Source: Phoronis australis
Taxonomy: Eukaryota > Phoronida > Phoronidae
Length of the DNA stretch: 47,545 nucleotides
Direction of reading: 5' to 3'
NCBI GenBank assembly: GCA_002633005.1
Contig: NMRA01000220.1
Span: 178,127 to 225,671, forward strand
Part shown: piece by piece, positions 24,901 through 36,900 of the stretch
Layout: the number at the start of each line of letters is the position of its first letter
How positions within the stretch are numbered: position 1 is the stretch's first letter
Translations under genes and position numbers: made by a program
Notes under the pieces: model-generated
Databases searched by the model: none
Told to the model about the DNA's origin: nothing
What the model saw: the letters and a program-made list of their open reading frames with translations, nothing else

Positions 24901-27900
24901 CCATGTTGATGTTAATACTTAACAAGTTATGAATTATTCATCACTGAATTATTTAGGTTTTCAAGCTATTTCAAATGAGAGTTTGTGAAGGAGGGTGATA
25001 TTTTGTTAACAAATAGTTCGATGAAGTAGGAATTGTGTGGCAAAGAGAATGAGAAGGTAGGAGAAAATCTGCTTTACTTATCGTAGACGTATAGCAGACA
25101 TACAGTACTCGCCCCATATCACTATCAGTACTCACCACAGAGAGGTACACATCAAAGTTAATTTCTTCCAACTCTGGCCTCATGATTCACCAGTTTGCAG
25201 AAAAGTAAAATGTCATTTGCAATCACGAGCACTTCTGAAACAATTACAGTGAGCCCCGTAAAAATATTATGAAGAGTAAAGTTGTGTTAGATCATTTTGG
25301 CACATGAACTCCCTGAGTTAAAGATGATCAATATTTATTTTTTTGCGGAAAGCGCGGCGTTACAGCCGTTTTAAGTTATATCCACACATGATGTTGTTAA
25401 TGTCACTATTTTTAGTCCTTTGCGTGTGTGTGTATTCCAAGTACACCACACTCATCAGAGGTGGCATATCGTTCACCAGTCCCACATTTTCAGAATCCCA
25501 CGCTAACTTGATGAGGTCATCTTGTTTGACCCTAGATACCAGCATCGGCAAACATTTTGGTGATCATGGTTTATGTCATTATAGCCGCTTCATTAACACA
25601 GAGGAAAGATTACCTGAGGTGCAGCATTTACTTCATATGGACGTGTGTAATTACTATAGTTTTACACCTCAGAGGTTTGACTACAGTAGGACCATACGCT
25701 GATTAACCCCCACGGATGTTTTCAAAAATTCATGCTCGTCCTCGTCAATTTGGAAGTCGCGAAAGTTCATCGCCACTTTTAGGACTCGCCTGCGCTGGCG
25801 AAATTCATATTTCAGCTTGTGGGTTTGTGGCTTGTCGCCAAAAATGCCAAAGTTAGTAGAAAAATATTTTTTTTGGCGGAACAATAACAGAAGATGCACC
25901 GAAGGCCCCGCGGCAGGATGTACTTTCATAGCTTGCGCTGTTGGCGCATGAAAGTTGATTCAATACTCTATACAGCCTTGGCAGGGAATGTTGACTGAAT
26001 TGTTTTTCACGGTGTACCGCTGCTTTAAATCTCCAGGGCAATTCTTGCTCGGAAAACAGTGCAGTTGTTTCTGGAAAGCACTCACCGCTTGACGTCATGA
26101 CAGCTACTGGGTGCTGTGAATCTTAGAACTACTCTCAAAATGTAAACTGTTTATCATGTACGTAACACACCATGGATCACATTAAAATATTCATTACTAT
26201 TAGTCTGTGCTTTAGTCTCTCTAGGGCACGTTAGCAATGTTGAAAAGCCACGCCATTAATCATTGTGTTGTTTACGCGCTAGAGAGGTGATCGATGAAGA
26301 GCCACGAACCTGTGGATGTCGTCAAATAAACAATGTAGAATGCCAGGATTGGAAACAGTTGACACAGCGCCATGTTACGACGGTTTTCATTGGCTGCCTC
26401 TTGGGAATATTTAATCACGAGGTTGGTTAGCTTGCAAATGCGTACACGGCAAAGCAAGTGGTATACGACAGAACGTCGAATCTCTCTGATGAGCTGTCTA
26501 TTTAAATTGCTATATTATAAACGATTTGGGCTGCAAGGAATGTAACTGTCGATTCCTTATAATAAAAGCAAAATTAATTAACATTGGGCCCAGTCTTTCA
26601 CTTGGCATTCTCCTGGATCCTTGTGAATCAAAATTATGTTAGGGCCCATATCAGAACGGTGTTAGCCAAATGAAATCCCTTACGTACGGAGAGCCACACC
26701 TGAATCAATCTGGTATGGCCAGGTACCCGCATGAAGTTACTTACAGCGATTAGCGACAGCCAGTGCTCGAGCTCTGATATGGTGGACCTTTGATATTTTG
26801 CAAACGTCGAAACGGTAGTTTTCGCTAAGCCCCTTGGACTCTGCTTAACTAGGGGGGTGGGAAATCTGTGTACACAATGACGACTCTCAGCTCTGTTTCC
26901 AAGATCAGACCGAATTTGTATACCAGAAATGAGGATCATGGCCCTGACGGTTACTCACAATTAGAACGGGACCAAAATTCAGATGTAATGTGGTCCAGAA
27001 AGAGAACGTTCCCGCGTTACCCCCTGTCAAATTTTCAAACCGGGCTTGTTAAACGAGTGATAAAGCCTCATTACATACTCGGATTGAAATATTTAATCGG
27101 GAGAATGATCGACTTGAATATTTTGATCTGGTTGTATTTTGCGTGTTACTGAACTTGCTTACAACGTTGGGAATGGGATCAACCTACTATCCCACAGGTT
27201 CACTTCTCTGAAGGTTCACTATTCCGAAGGTTCACTAACTCTAAAAAAAAAATATAAAACTTCGGACTTGGGTGTATCAGATATACTTTTACCTGCAGAA
27301 ATAAACGACACTTCGGTTATCAGATAAACTTGGTGGTGTACCTACATGTATGTTCAAACAACGCCCAAATTTCATGCGTATGCGAAATTGCCAGCATGTC
27401 TTTCGAATAAGGAAAATAAATACGAACTCAAATTTTTAAAAGAACATGAAGTAGGAATATTGATGAGTTATCAATAGCGATATATTCATCAAATCCATGT
27501 CAAGATTTTTGAGCAACGACGAAGGACTCACTATGTTGAACTTAATTATTATCCGTGTGCACTGAATTTAAAAGAATAGAAACACCGTCACACACTCAAG
27601 TACACGCATGCATGTCATCTACCAATCCACAATCTAAGTGGAAATTTGAAAATGTCTACACTTTACTGTACTCTGTCACTATCAAAATGGCAGATATCAA
27701 ACCTAGCTACCATCTGCTATTTTGTTTTTGGTCGATTTTAAGGAATTCACGAGGGACTACTTTTTGAAAGCACTCTTGCTGCTATATAGCCTAGCTAGGT
27801 ATAGACATTTAGTTCCAGACCTCCCGTGTTACCCAATGTTGGAGCCACCACGCGCATTCAGTCCCTATGAATAACATAAACCCTCCTCTAATCGTCTGCA

Positions 27901-30900
27901 AATCCTATCATCAAGCACCATTCGGGCGAAGTTGACCGGGTGCGGCCCGATGATTACGTGAAGTAAATTCAAAATCATTACTGACTTAGTTATCATTGTA
28001 GTTAGAAGTACCACTGAGTAGGTGCAACAATTTTGTTGTTGATGTCCATCTGCATCTCATCTTTAACGGATAGGCCGGGGCTGTACCTTTTCCGCTTGGG
28101 TTCGATCGAACCCCCCGAACCCCCCCTGGCTACGGGCCTAGACCTATAGCCAGGATTTTAAGTGACGGTTTAACTGACGTACCATTTAGAACACAGCATT
28201 ATTGACACACCTTCGTTTCCAATCCGACATTTTACCTGACAAACAACACCTTGCCGGGTAAAACTTATTGTTTGTTAGGCGACATTACGCAAGGGGGCGG
28301 AGCTTGCGATAGGTTAATTGACCTATAGCCAAGATTTTTAGTGACGGTTTAACTAACCACTTAAAGCGCAGCATTATTGACACACCTTCGTTTCCAAGCC
28401 GCCACGTTACCCGACAAACAACACGTTGCCGGGTAAAACTTATTGTTTGTTAGTCGACATTACGCAAGGGGGCGGAGCTTGTGTTGGGTCAATTGTTACC
28501 AATGAATGATGGATACGGAGAGTCACGGCCCTGCACTTGCGCTAAGTCAGGAATAGTAGATTTTTTCCTTCAGGTGTTGATGGATGAAAGGCAGAGTCTT
28601 GTTATTGGCAAAACATAAACATCAACACAGAAATAATGAATAATGAATATCATATCGCACTATGTTTACTCTTAACGTTGTGAGTTTCATGTTGCGACAC
28701 CAAAGGAAAATGATTTAAGACAGCCAGTCAGATTAAGACTTTTAGGGCCCTGCTAAAGGAGGTTTCAGAGTCCACTGTGACAGGTAATTTAAGCTGTCCT
28801 ACAATTTTTACTCTTCCTCCGGTCTAAAGGATATTCTTTCGCCTAACCACCGCAATTTTTTACCCTCCTACGGGCGCCACAAGATTCGAGCTACCCTCGC
28901 ATCGCCATGAATTTCCATAGACGTTTTACAGAGTTGGATTCTATGACTTTAAGTGCCACCAACGCTCAAATCGAGGGCCAGAAGACATTTAGAACATCTT
29001 GGCTAGTTTCATATAGCCTTAAATTTCTCCTTCTGGAGGTGAGTGTAACCTGCTCATTTGGAAACTCAATTATCGTACAAATCATGTGACTTTCAAACTG
29101 GAGAATCATTAGCCATATGACTTGAGTTCTCACACAGGCTAAAAACATTCACTGCCAGTTAGTTTCGTAGATTTAAAGTTCCCTTTGAAAGTGAGTTCTA
29201 TCTGTACGTGTGCCAACTTCCTTACCTAGATTCAAAGTTACATGTTATGTAACCGACTGAAGCCCGCACAAGTGCACATAGCGTTCACTTTCGAGGGGAA
29301 ATTTGAGGCTACGAAAATACCCGAGGTCTTCCGGATTCTCCACGGGTAAATTTGACGAAATAATGACTTCCTAGGTATTCCAAATGGGCCCCAAGGTTCA
29401 GCTAAATGTGTAATCTAGCACTGGAGGAATGCCGCCATATCGACAGCAGACCCGAAAAGATAGCCATTTGTACGAAATTCAAGTCGTTTGGTAGAATTTT
29501 TGTTCCAAAAGCAAGAGCTAAATCCACAGACTTAACCTTTTCGTAGAGATTCTTGAGCGCCTTTCGTACTAACGTCAACCCGTCGATGTTTTGGGGAGTT
29601 GCGGTCAGTGTGAACGCTTAACTTCGGTCGTGGATCAAAGTTATCAGCGTCAGTTAACTTCGCACTAAACAGGTGGACTTAACAGCGGAGCGTCGACGGT
29701 GCGGTGCAGTATGAAATGTCAACTTCGGTCCCACCGAAAATATCGCCAGGTGCCACTGTTATCGTCAACAATTAAAGGGTAGTGTTGTCGCTAATATCTG
29801 CTTATATTATATTTTGCTCGAATGATCACCAATCGAATTAAGAATAAGTTTTATGTTAATCGGCACATGTAAAAGTTCACAAATTGTCACATTAAGCGTG
29901 CAACTCTACCTTGCGATTTCTTCGATGAAAACAGCGTCACCTACCGTTTAGTTCGATGTTCGTAACTACCGAAGCCGGTATGAAAGGTTTAGTTCCCATA
30001 TTGTCAAAAATGAATATGTTTACCTTCTAAAGTTTTAGGGATACAGATATTGAAAACCCTCCTGCCGATTTTGTGATAGAAAAAAGTCCTCTGCAATGTT
30101 TTCCACTCCCAAAGTAAAAACTGCTGTATCAACGGGAGAAGATGTCATTTGGTAGAAATTTTGCAAAGGCATTTTTGTCGCAAATCGGCATTGTGGGAAA
30201 AATTCCTCTGAGCGTCATGTACCGTATGTACTTGTAACTTCAGCAGATGGGTAACTCTGTAAGCATTTCTATCGATGAACCTTTCTTGTCAATGTTTTCA
30301 GGAATGCGAGAATGTTTTTTATAGACAACTAATGCACTTAAATATTGACCCTAATACATTATACTGTCATGTTTGTTCTTATATTGAACCTTTGCATATG
30401 CTGGCAGCAAATTTTCGTTGAAGCAAATGGTATTAATTAAACACTACAGTTCTGTGAACTCGAGGCTTGTCACAAATTATTAAAAATTCTGCATATTGTA
30501 GATAAAAACACTGCAAACGAAAGTATCTTAAGTCTTTTTCATCTGACATATACCGTTCAGTAATTTCTTTACATCTGCAACATGAGTGACCCGTTTTGAG
30601 AAAGTGCCAATGTTTCCGCTAGTCCATCAAAGGGATTTAACAATACATGTCGCCAGGATTTTATTGCATATTTCTTTCTTGGACATCGTACCAGGAAACT
30701 TGCCGTCTCCTGCCACTCCATCTCTCCACTAAAGTATAAAAAAATCGTGTATCAATATCAGCATACACAAGCAGAGATGAAACGAGGTGACGTTTCTCTA
30801 GACTTCACACGCGGTCATAGTTTGTATCTGGAATGTCGCTCATATTGTCAAGATCCGCTGACATTCCAAACTTCAAAATCACAGGCCTTGGAATTCTAGC

Positions 30901-33900
30901 ATGTCTGAACACTTCGTGCAGTCTTAATGATTTTTTAACGAATCTCACCTAGTTTTAAATTTAACAACTTGTAAATTTCGCTGTTGTATTTACAGGCTTT
31001 ACGTCACAAAGCTTGGTAGTGCAGCTGGAAGTTGTTGCAGTGGTCCAATTTCTAGTAGTGACGCCAGATTCTTCAGCTGAAGTATGATTTACACAAGAGT
31101 CTACACATTTGCGAGACTTGTTAAATGACAATATCGTTTCGATCCTTTCAGCTACGTTGATCCGTATTAGCTCATTCAACATGGCAACAGTATTACTAGG
31201 TGGTCCAGTAGAAACACGACATTCAACGATGTCATCGTTTGACCCCAGAAGAAATAAATCGCTTGCTATTTCATCTAAAACTTCTTTAAAGGCGAAGGCA
31301 ACCTTTTTCCATGTCATTTTGAGCTGAAATAAGGTTGGTTGGTTATCCTAGGCATATTTTCCACTTAATTACAGCTTTTCGTAATTTTATTAATTACTCG
31401 TCCGCTACTCCGGAAGTGACGTTTTAGGAGGCAAGCATTTCGCGCCAATTTCTTTTCATATAGTCTGAATGTGAGAGCTGCCGAGTCAGTCATTGTTCTA
31501 CCTCGGTTGTGTTGAGTTCCGTCGTCGTTTGCTTTCATTTACTAGTCAGTCAACATGCCACACTGTTGCTGCGTACAANNNNNNNNNNNNNNNNNNNNNN
31601 NNNNNNNNNNNNNNNNNNNNNGCATCCACACACTTTTTGTCAGTTAGTTGACCCTGTTGACCGCAATTGTCCACAAATATAGTAACCTTAGGTCTTTTGG
31701 GAATTTGTGGCCACCTGTCGAAGACTTGCACCACGGAAATTAGCAGTAATAAGGCTTAGCGCGACGACGTATTTTGATAAACATTCCATCTTTTACCAGT
31801 TGTTTACATGCAGATAGCCACGCATGCGCAATTCAATCACCACTAGTACAGCAGCGACACCCCGAGGAGAATTCTCCGAATAGCCCCATTAGCACACCTT
31901 TACCATGTAGACGATTCGTCTTTTGTGATCGCCGACTCCGACATTTCACATGTATTGCAAATATATCAAAGGATAAATCCCACTCAACTGAGTGTTAATT
32001 CAATCTAGGGTTGCCCAAGAACACTCGTTCAACGCAAATAATTTAAGAAATAGAGTACAAAATCAATAATTTCCACAATGAATCGTCGCTGAAACAGTTA
32101 AATTAAAGCTGGCGATGAACCTTTAAGTTACGCCTCGGTCATTATTCTTTTTGGGGTCTGAAAACAATCATACTGACCTCGGTCATAAGCACATTTTTAG
32201 GTCCGGAAACCAAAAAAATTAACTTTGGTGAAAATCAATAATTGTTTATGATACACCCATGGCTTGATTTTTAATCACTCCTTGAAAGTTCTCTTTAAAT
32301 CCACGTTGTATATGCAGCACTTTATGGATTTTTGTACAATTTCAATGAAATAATGACGCCTTGTTTTTGGTGTACATGTACGTATAAAATGCGCATCTGA
32401 AAATCTGCCATGGAGAACGTAAATATAGCTAGAATTCGATGTCACGTCTCATCGAGATCAGTTTACGTATAATTTTACCACGCCATTGGGAATACATGCA
32501 CTGTACACGAGCCTTACTTTGCTTTAGCTAACTCGCGCATTGTGGAAGTACATTTATGTCTTTCACAAGTTCTTAACCCCCGAGACAGTATTAATGTAGC
32601 CCCACTAGTGACCAATCTTATGCCGGTTTCGTCAAACTTTAGTCCACACACACGTGTAACCCGAATCGATCGTCAGTGCTTCAGTGCCGTGTGTTAGATC
32701 ATTTTGGCACATGAACTCCCTGAGTTAAAGATGATTAAAATTTATTTTTTTTTACGGAAAGCGCGGCTTTACAGCCGTTTTAAGTTATATCCACATATGA
32801 TGTTGTTAATGTGAACTATTTTTAGTCCTTTGCGTGTGTGTGTATTCCAAGTACACCACACTCATCAGAGGTGGCATATCGTTCACCAGCCCCACAGTTT
32901 CAGAATCTCACGCTAACTTGATGAGGTCATCTTGTTTGACCCTAGATACCAGCATCAGCAAACATTTTGGTGATCATGGTTTATGTCATTATAGCCGCTT
33001 CATTAACACAGAGGAAAGATTACCTGAGGTGCAGCATTTATTTCATATGGACGTGTGTAATTACTATAGTTTTACACCTCAGAGGTTTGACTACAGTAGG
33101 ACCATACGCTGATTAACCCCCACGGATGTTTTCAAAAATTCATGCTCGTCCTCGTCAATTTGGAAGTCGCGAAAGTTCATCGCCACTTTTAGGACTCGCC
33201 TGCGCTGGCGAAATTCACATTTCAGCTTGTGGGTTTTGTGGCTTGTCGCCAAAAATGCCAAAGTTAGTAGAAAAATGTTTTTTTTGGCGGAACAATAACA
33301 GAAGATGCACCGAAGGCCCCGCGGCAGGATGTACTTTCATAGCTTGCGCTGTTGGCGCGTGAAAGTTGATTCAATACTCTATACAGCCTTGGCAGGGAAT
33401 GCTGACTGAATTGTTTTTCACGGTGTACCGCTGCTTTAAATCTCCAGGGCAATTCTTGCTCGGAAAACAGTGCAGTTGTTTCTGGAAAGCACTCACCGCT
33501 TGACGTCATGACAGCTACTGGGTGCTGCGAATCTTAGAACTACTCTCAAAATTTAAACTGTTTATCATGTACGTAACACACCATGGATCACATTAAAATA
33601 TTCATTACTATTAGTCTGTGGTTTAGTCTCTCTAGGGCACGTTAGCAATGTTGAAAAGCCACGCCATTAATCATTGTGTTGTTTACGCGCTAGAGAGGTG
33701 ATCGATGAAGAGTCACGAACCTGTGGATGTCGTCAAATAAACAAAGTAGAATGCCAGGATTGGAAACACATTGGCTGCCTCTTGGGAATATTTAATCAGG
33801 AGGTTGGTTAGCTTGCAAATGCGTACACGGCAAAGCATCTGGTATACGGCAGAACGTCGAATCTCTCTGATGAGTTGTCTAATTAAATTGCTATATTATA

Positions 33901-36900
33901 AACGATTTGGGCTGCAAGGAATGTAACTGTCGATTCCTTATAATAAAAGCAAAATTAATTAACATTGGGCCCAGTCTTTCACTTGGCATACTCCTGGATC
34001 CTTGTGAATCAAAATTATGTTAGGGCCCATATCAGAACGGTGTTAGCCAAGTGAAATCCCTTACGTACGGAGAGCCACACCTGAATCAATCTGGTATGGC
34101 CAGGTACCCGCATGAAGTTACTTACAGCTATAGTAGCCACAGTCAGTGCTCGAGCTCTGATATGGTGGGCCTTTGATATTTTGCAAACGTCGAAACGGTA
34201 GTTTTCGCTAAGCCCCTTGGACTCTGCTTAACTAGTGGGGTGGGAAATCTGTGTACACAATGACGACTCTCAGCTCTGTTTCCAAGATCAGACCGAATTT
34301 GTATACCAGAAATGAGGATCATGGCCCTGACGGTTACTCACAATTAGAACGGGACCAAAATTCAGATGTAATGTGGTCCAGAAAGAGAACGTTCCCGCGT
34401 TACCCCCTGTCAAATTTTCAAACCGGGCTTGTTAAACGAGTGATAAAGCGTCATTACATACTCGGATTGAAATATTTAATCGGGAGAATGATCAACTTGA
34501 ATAATTTGATCTAGTTGTATTTTGCGTGTTACTTAAAGGCGAAGGCAACCTTTTTCCATGTAATTTTGAGCTAAAATAAGGTTGGTTGGTTATCCTAGAC
34601 ATATTTTCCACTTAATTACAGCTTTTCGTAATTTTATTAATTACTCGTCCGCTACTCCGGAAGTGACGTTTTAGGAGGCAAGCATTTCTCACCAATTTCT
34701 TTTCATATAGTCTGACTGTGAGAGCTGCCGAGTCAGTCATTGTTCTACCTCGGTTGTGTTGATTTCCGTCGTCGTTTGCTTTCATTTACTAGTCAGTCAA
34801 CATGCCACACTGTTGCTGCGTACCAGGATGTACTAATTATCGGCTCACGCGCGCTTTGGGAGTACCTTTGTATCGCTTTCCGATGGATGACACACTTCGC
34901 CGTACTTGGCTCGTTCGTGTGAAGAACGCAGCGTTACCCGTCCACGCAACGTACAAAGCAGTGGAGAATTACCGTGTTTCAGTGTGGCAAGCACTTTCTG
35001 CCGTCCGATTACGAAAGGGATTTGTACGCTGAACTGATGAAGGTCCCTGCGAAACAACGTCTGAAGAAGGATGCCATTCTGTCTGTGTTGATTCCCGGCA
35101 GTGCCCCGTCGCCACCCCCGAGAAGTGCGTTTTTGAAGCGAGAAGCCTCGCGAGCTGTGGCCAGTACAGTGACTGGAGCCAGTGGAGGCACTTCATCTAC
35201 TGTCACCCGTGCCTCCGAACGTACCCCAGAGCGTGCAATTCCTGGAACCAGTAGTGATTCGCCCTGTGCTGTTTTCTCCAGCCCAGAGCCTCTAAGCAGC
35301 CCTGCAGCGATATTGAGTAGTGGGAGTGATTACAGGCTCAGTTCGACACCCAGTGAAGAGGACAGTTCGTCGTCCAGTGAACAGATCGGTGAGCCAAACT
35401 TTGATAAGTTTATTGTGGACTTGTCTAAAGTGTTGGAGCTATTTAGAAGGTGCCAGGTGTGTGGCGAGGGAGTCACACGACACGGTGTAAGCAGTTTGGG
35501 TGCTCAGGTCACCATCCAGTGGGAGTGTGTCGCGGGACACTCTGGCAAGTGGGACAGTTGTTCCTCTGTCCGTGGTATGCCGGAGGTTCACTTAACCATG
35601 TCCAGTAGTGGCTTGGCCTCGTCGAACTCTGAACAGCACAAGCATTCCATTGAGGTAGGCATAACAACGCACACAGTGCATTTGCACCAAGATGTGTCAC
35701 CACGTCTGTCCTCAGTAGCCGCCTCGTTTCTCTCAACAGCTGCCTGTGCCTGTGCGTACTCTGCCTCGTTATACTCGGGCTCAAACATGTACCCACCCAC
35801 TGAATGTCCGTGAAAAAATTCCTCGTCACCACTGCTGTGAACAAGGTCTCCGTCACTCACACTACTGTCACTGTGATACGGGTCACCGACTCCAGCCATT
35901 TTCAGCTTACAACACACTAAACAATCCCTAAATCCAACGTAGTTGAGTTCTCTACTAACCTATCTTGCCGCAGAATACTCGCCGATGGAAAGTGGTTGCG
36001 ACAATTGTTGAAAAACAGCACAAAACAAAAGTAGAATAGAACAGATTCGCACGGTAAAGTCAACGCCAAGTGGCGGGAAATGCTTGCCTCCTAAAACGTC
36101 ACTTCCGGAGTAGCGGACGAGTAATTTATAAAATTACGAAAAGATGTAATTAAATGGAAAATATGTCTAGGATAACCAACCAACCTTATTTTAGCTCAAA
36201 ATGACATGGAAAAATGTTGCCTTCGCCTTTAAGTGTCATATCATCGTAGATTGATTCCACGGAGGATTTTACAACTGCTTGTCCGTCTCTGACAACTGTG
36301 AAACATAACACAAAAGTGCCGATTGAGGACTCACACATGAGGACACACAGGACGCAAGAACTGTTTTTTTAGTTCTGATAGTCGGACACTATCGTGTGTT
36401 TACGACCGTCGAAAATTCAAATGGAATGCAAATGACCAAATTATTAAAACGTGTAATGAATTTATTTTGAAATTATTAAGGCCACGAGCATTCTTTTGTT
36501 CGTCTTTTGTAATTAAAAACAAACACTAAGACCGCTGTTCGGAACTTTCAGAATGTAGCACCTCCGTCAGACATAACATTTTTGACGTTGTTGTGACGTA
36601 TATGATAAGCAATCCTTTCAGATTTTGTTGTTATTTGCTGACCAACGATGAACAAACTGAGTCCTGTACGAGACTCGTCAATGCACATCATTAAACGAGT
36701 TTTCATCTTCCCGTTACGTATTATTCCCTTGTACCGTTAATTCCCAACATCACGATCTCATCTAGTTTCACGTTGGATTCATCTTAACAAACTAGCCTAT
36801 TGTGTTGATACACAATGCTGTGGTAGTAAGGAGTGTAGTACACACTCCTTGGTGGTAGTAAGCAAGTCACAGCTTACAATCACACAAAGGAATCAGCAAA

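Larger units (their letters stand above)
34537..36228 (+). mobile_element. Kolobok-type DNA transposon, internally deleted (1692 bp)
   Basis: Exact TTAA duplications lie at 34533-34536 and 36229-36232. Terminal inverted repeats of about 157 bp (34537-34693 and 36072-36228) match at well over 90% of positions and start AGGCGAAGGCAAC. Inside, a THAP-bearing gene on the + strand converges with a P2X7-ballast-like gene on the - strand. TTAA target sites, long terminal repeats and THAP coding sequence together fit the Kolobok superfamily. The catalytic transposase region is absent, so this is a deletion derivative that would depend on a full element elsewhere. Confidence 0.82.

Noticed and set aside
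25343-25702. 119-codon open frame partly kept in both duplicate copies
   Set aside because: Conservation is explained by recent duplication. Copy 2 lacks the first part, there is no domain, and an antisense frame in the same place is interrupted by a stop in copy 2.
26868-27152. 94-codon open frame also present at 34251-34514
   Set aside because: It begins at a non-ATG codon, has no domain or splice signals, and its conservation follows from the segmental duplication.
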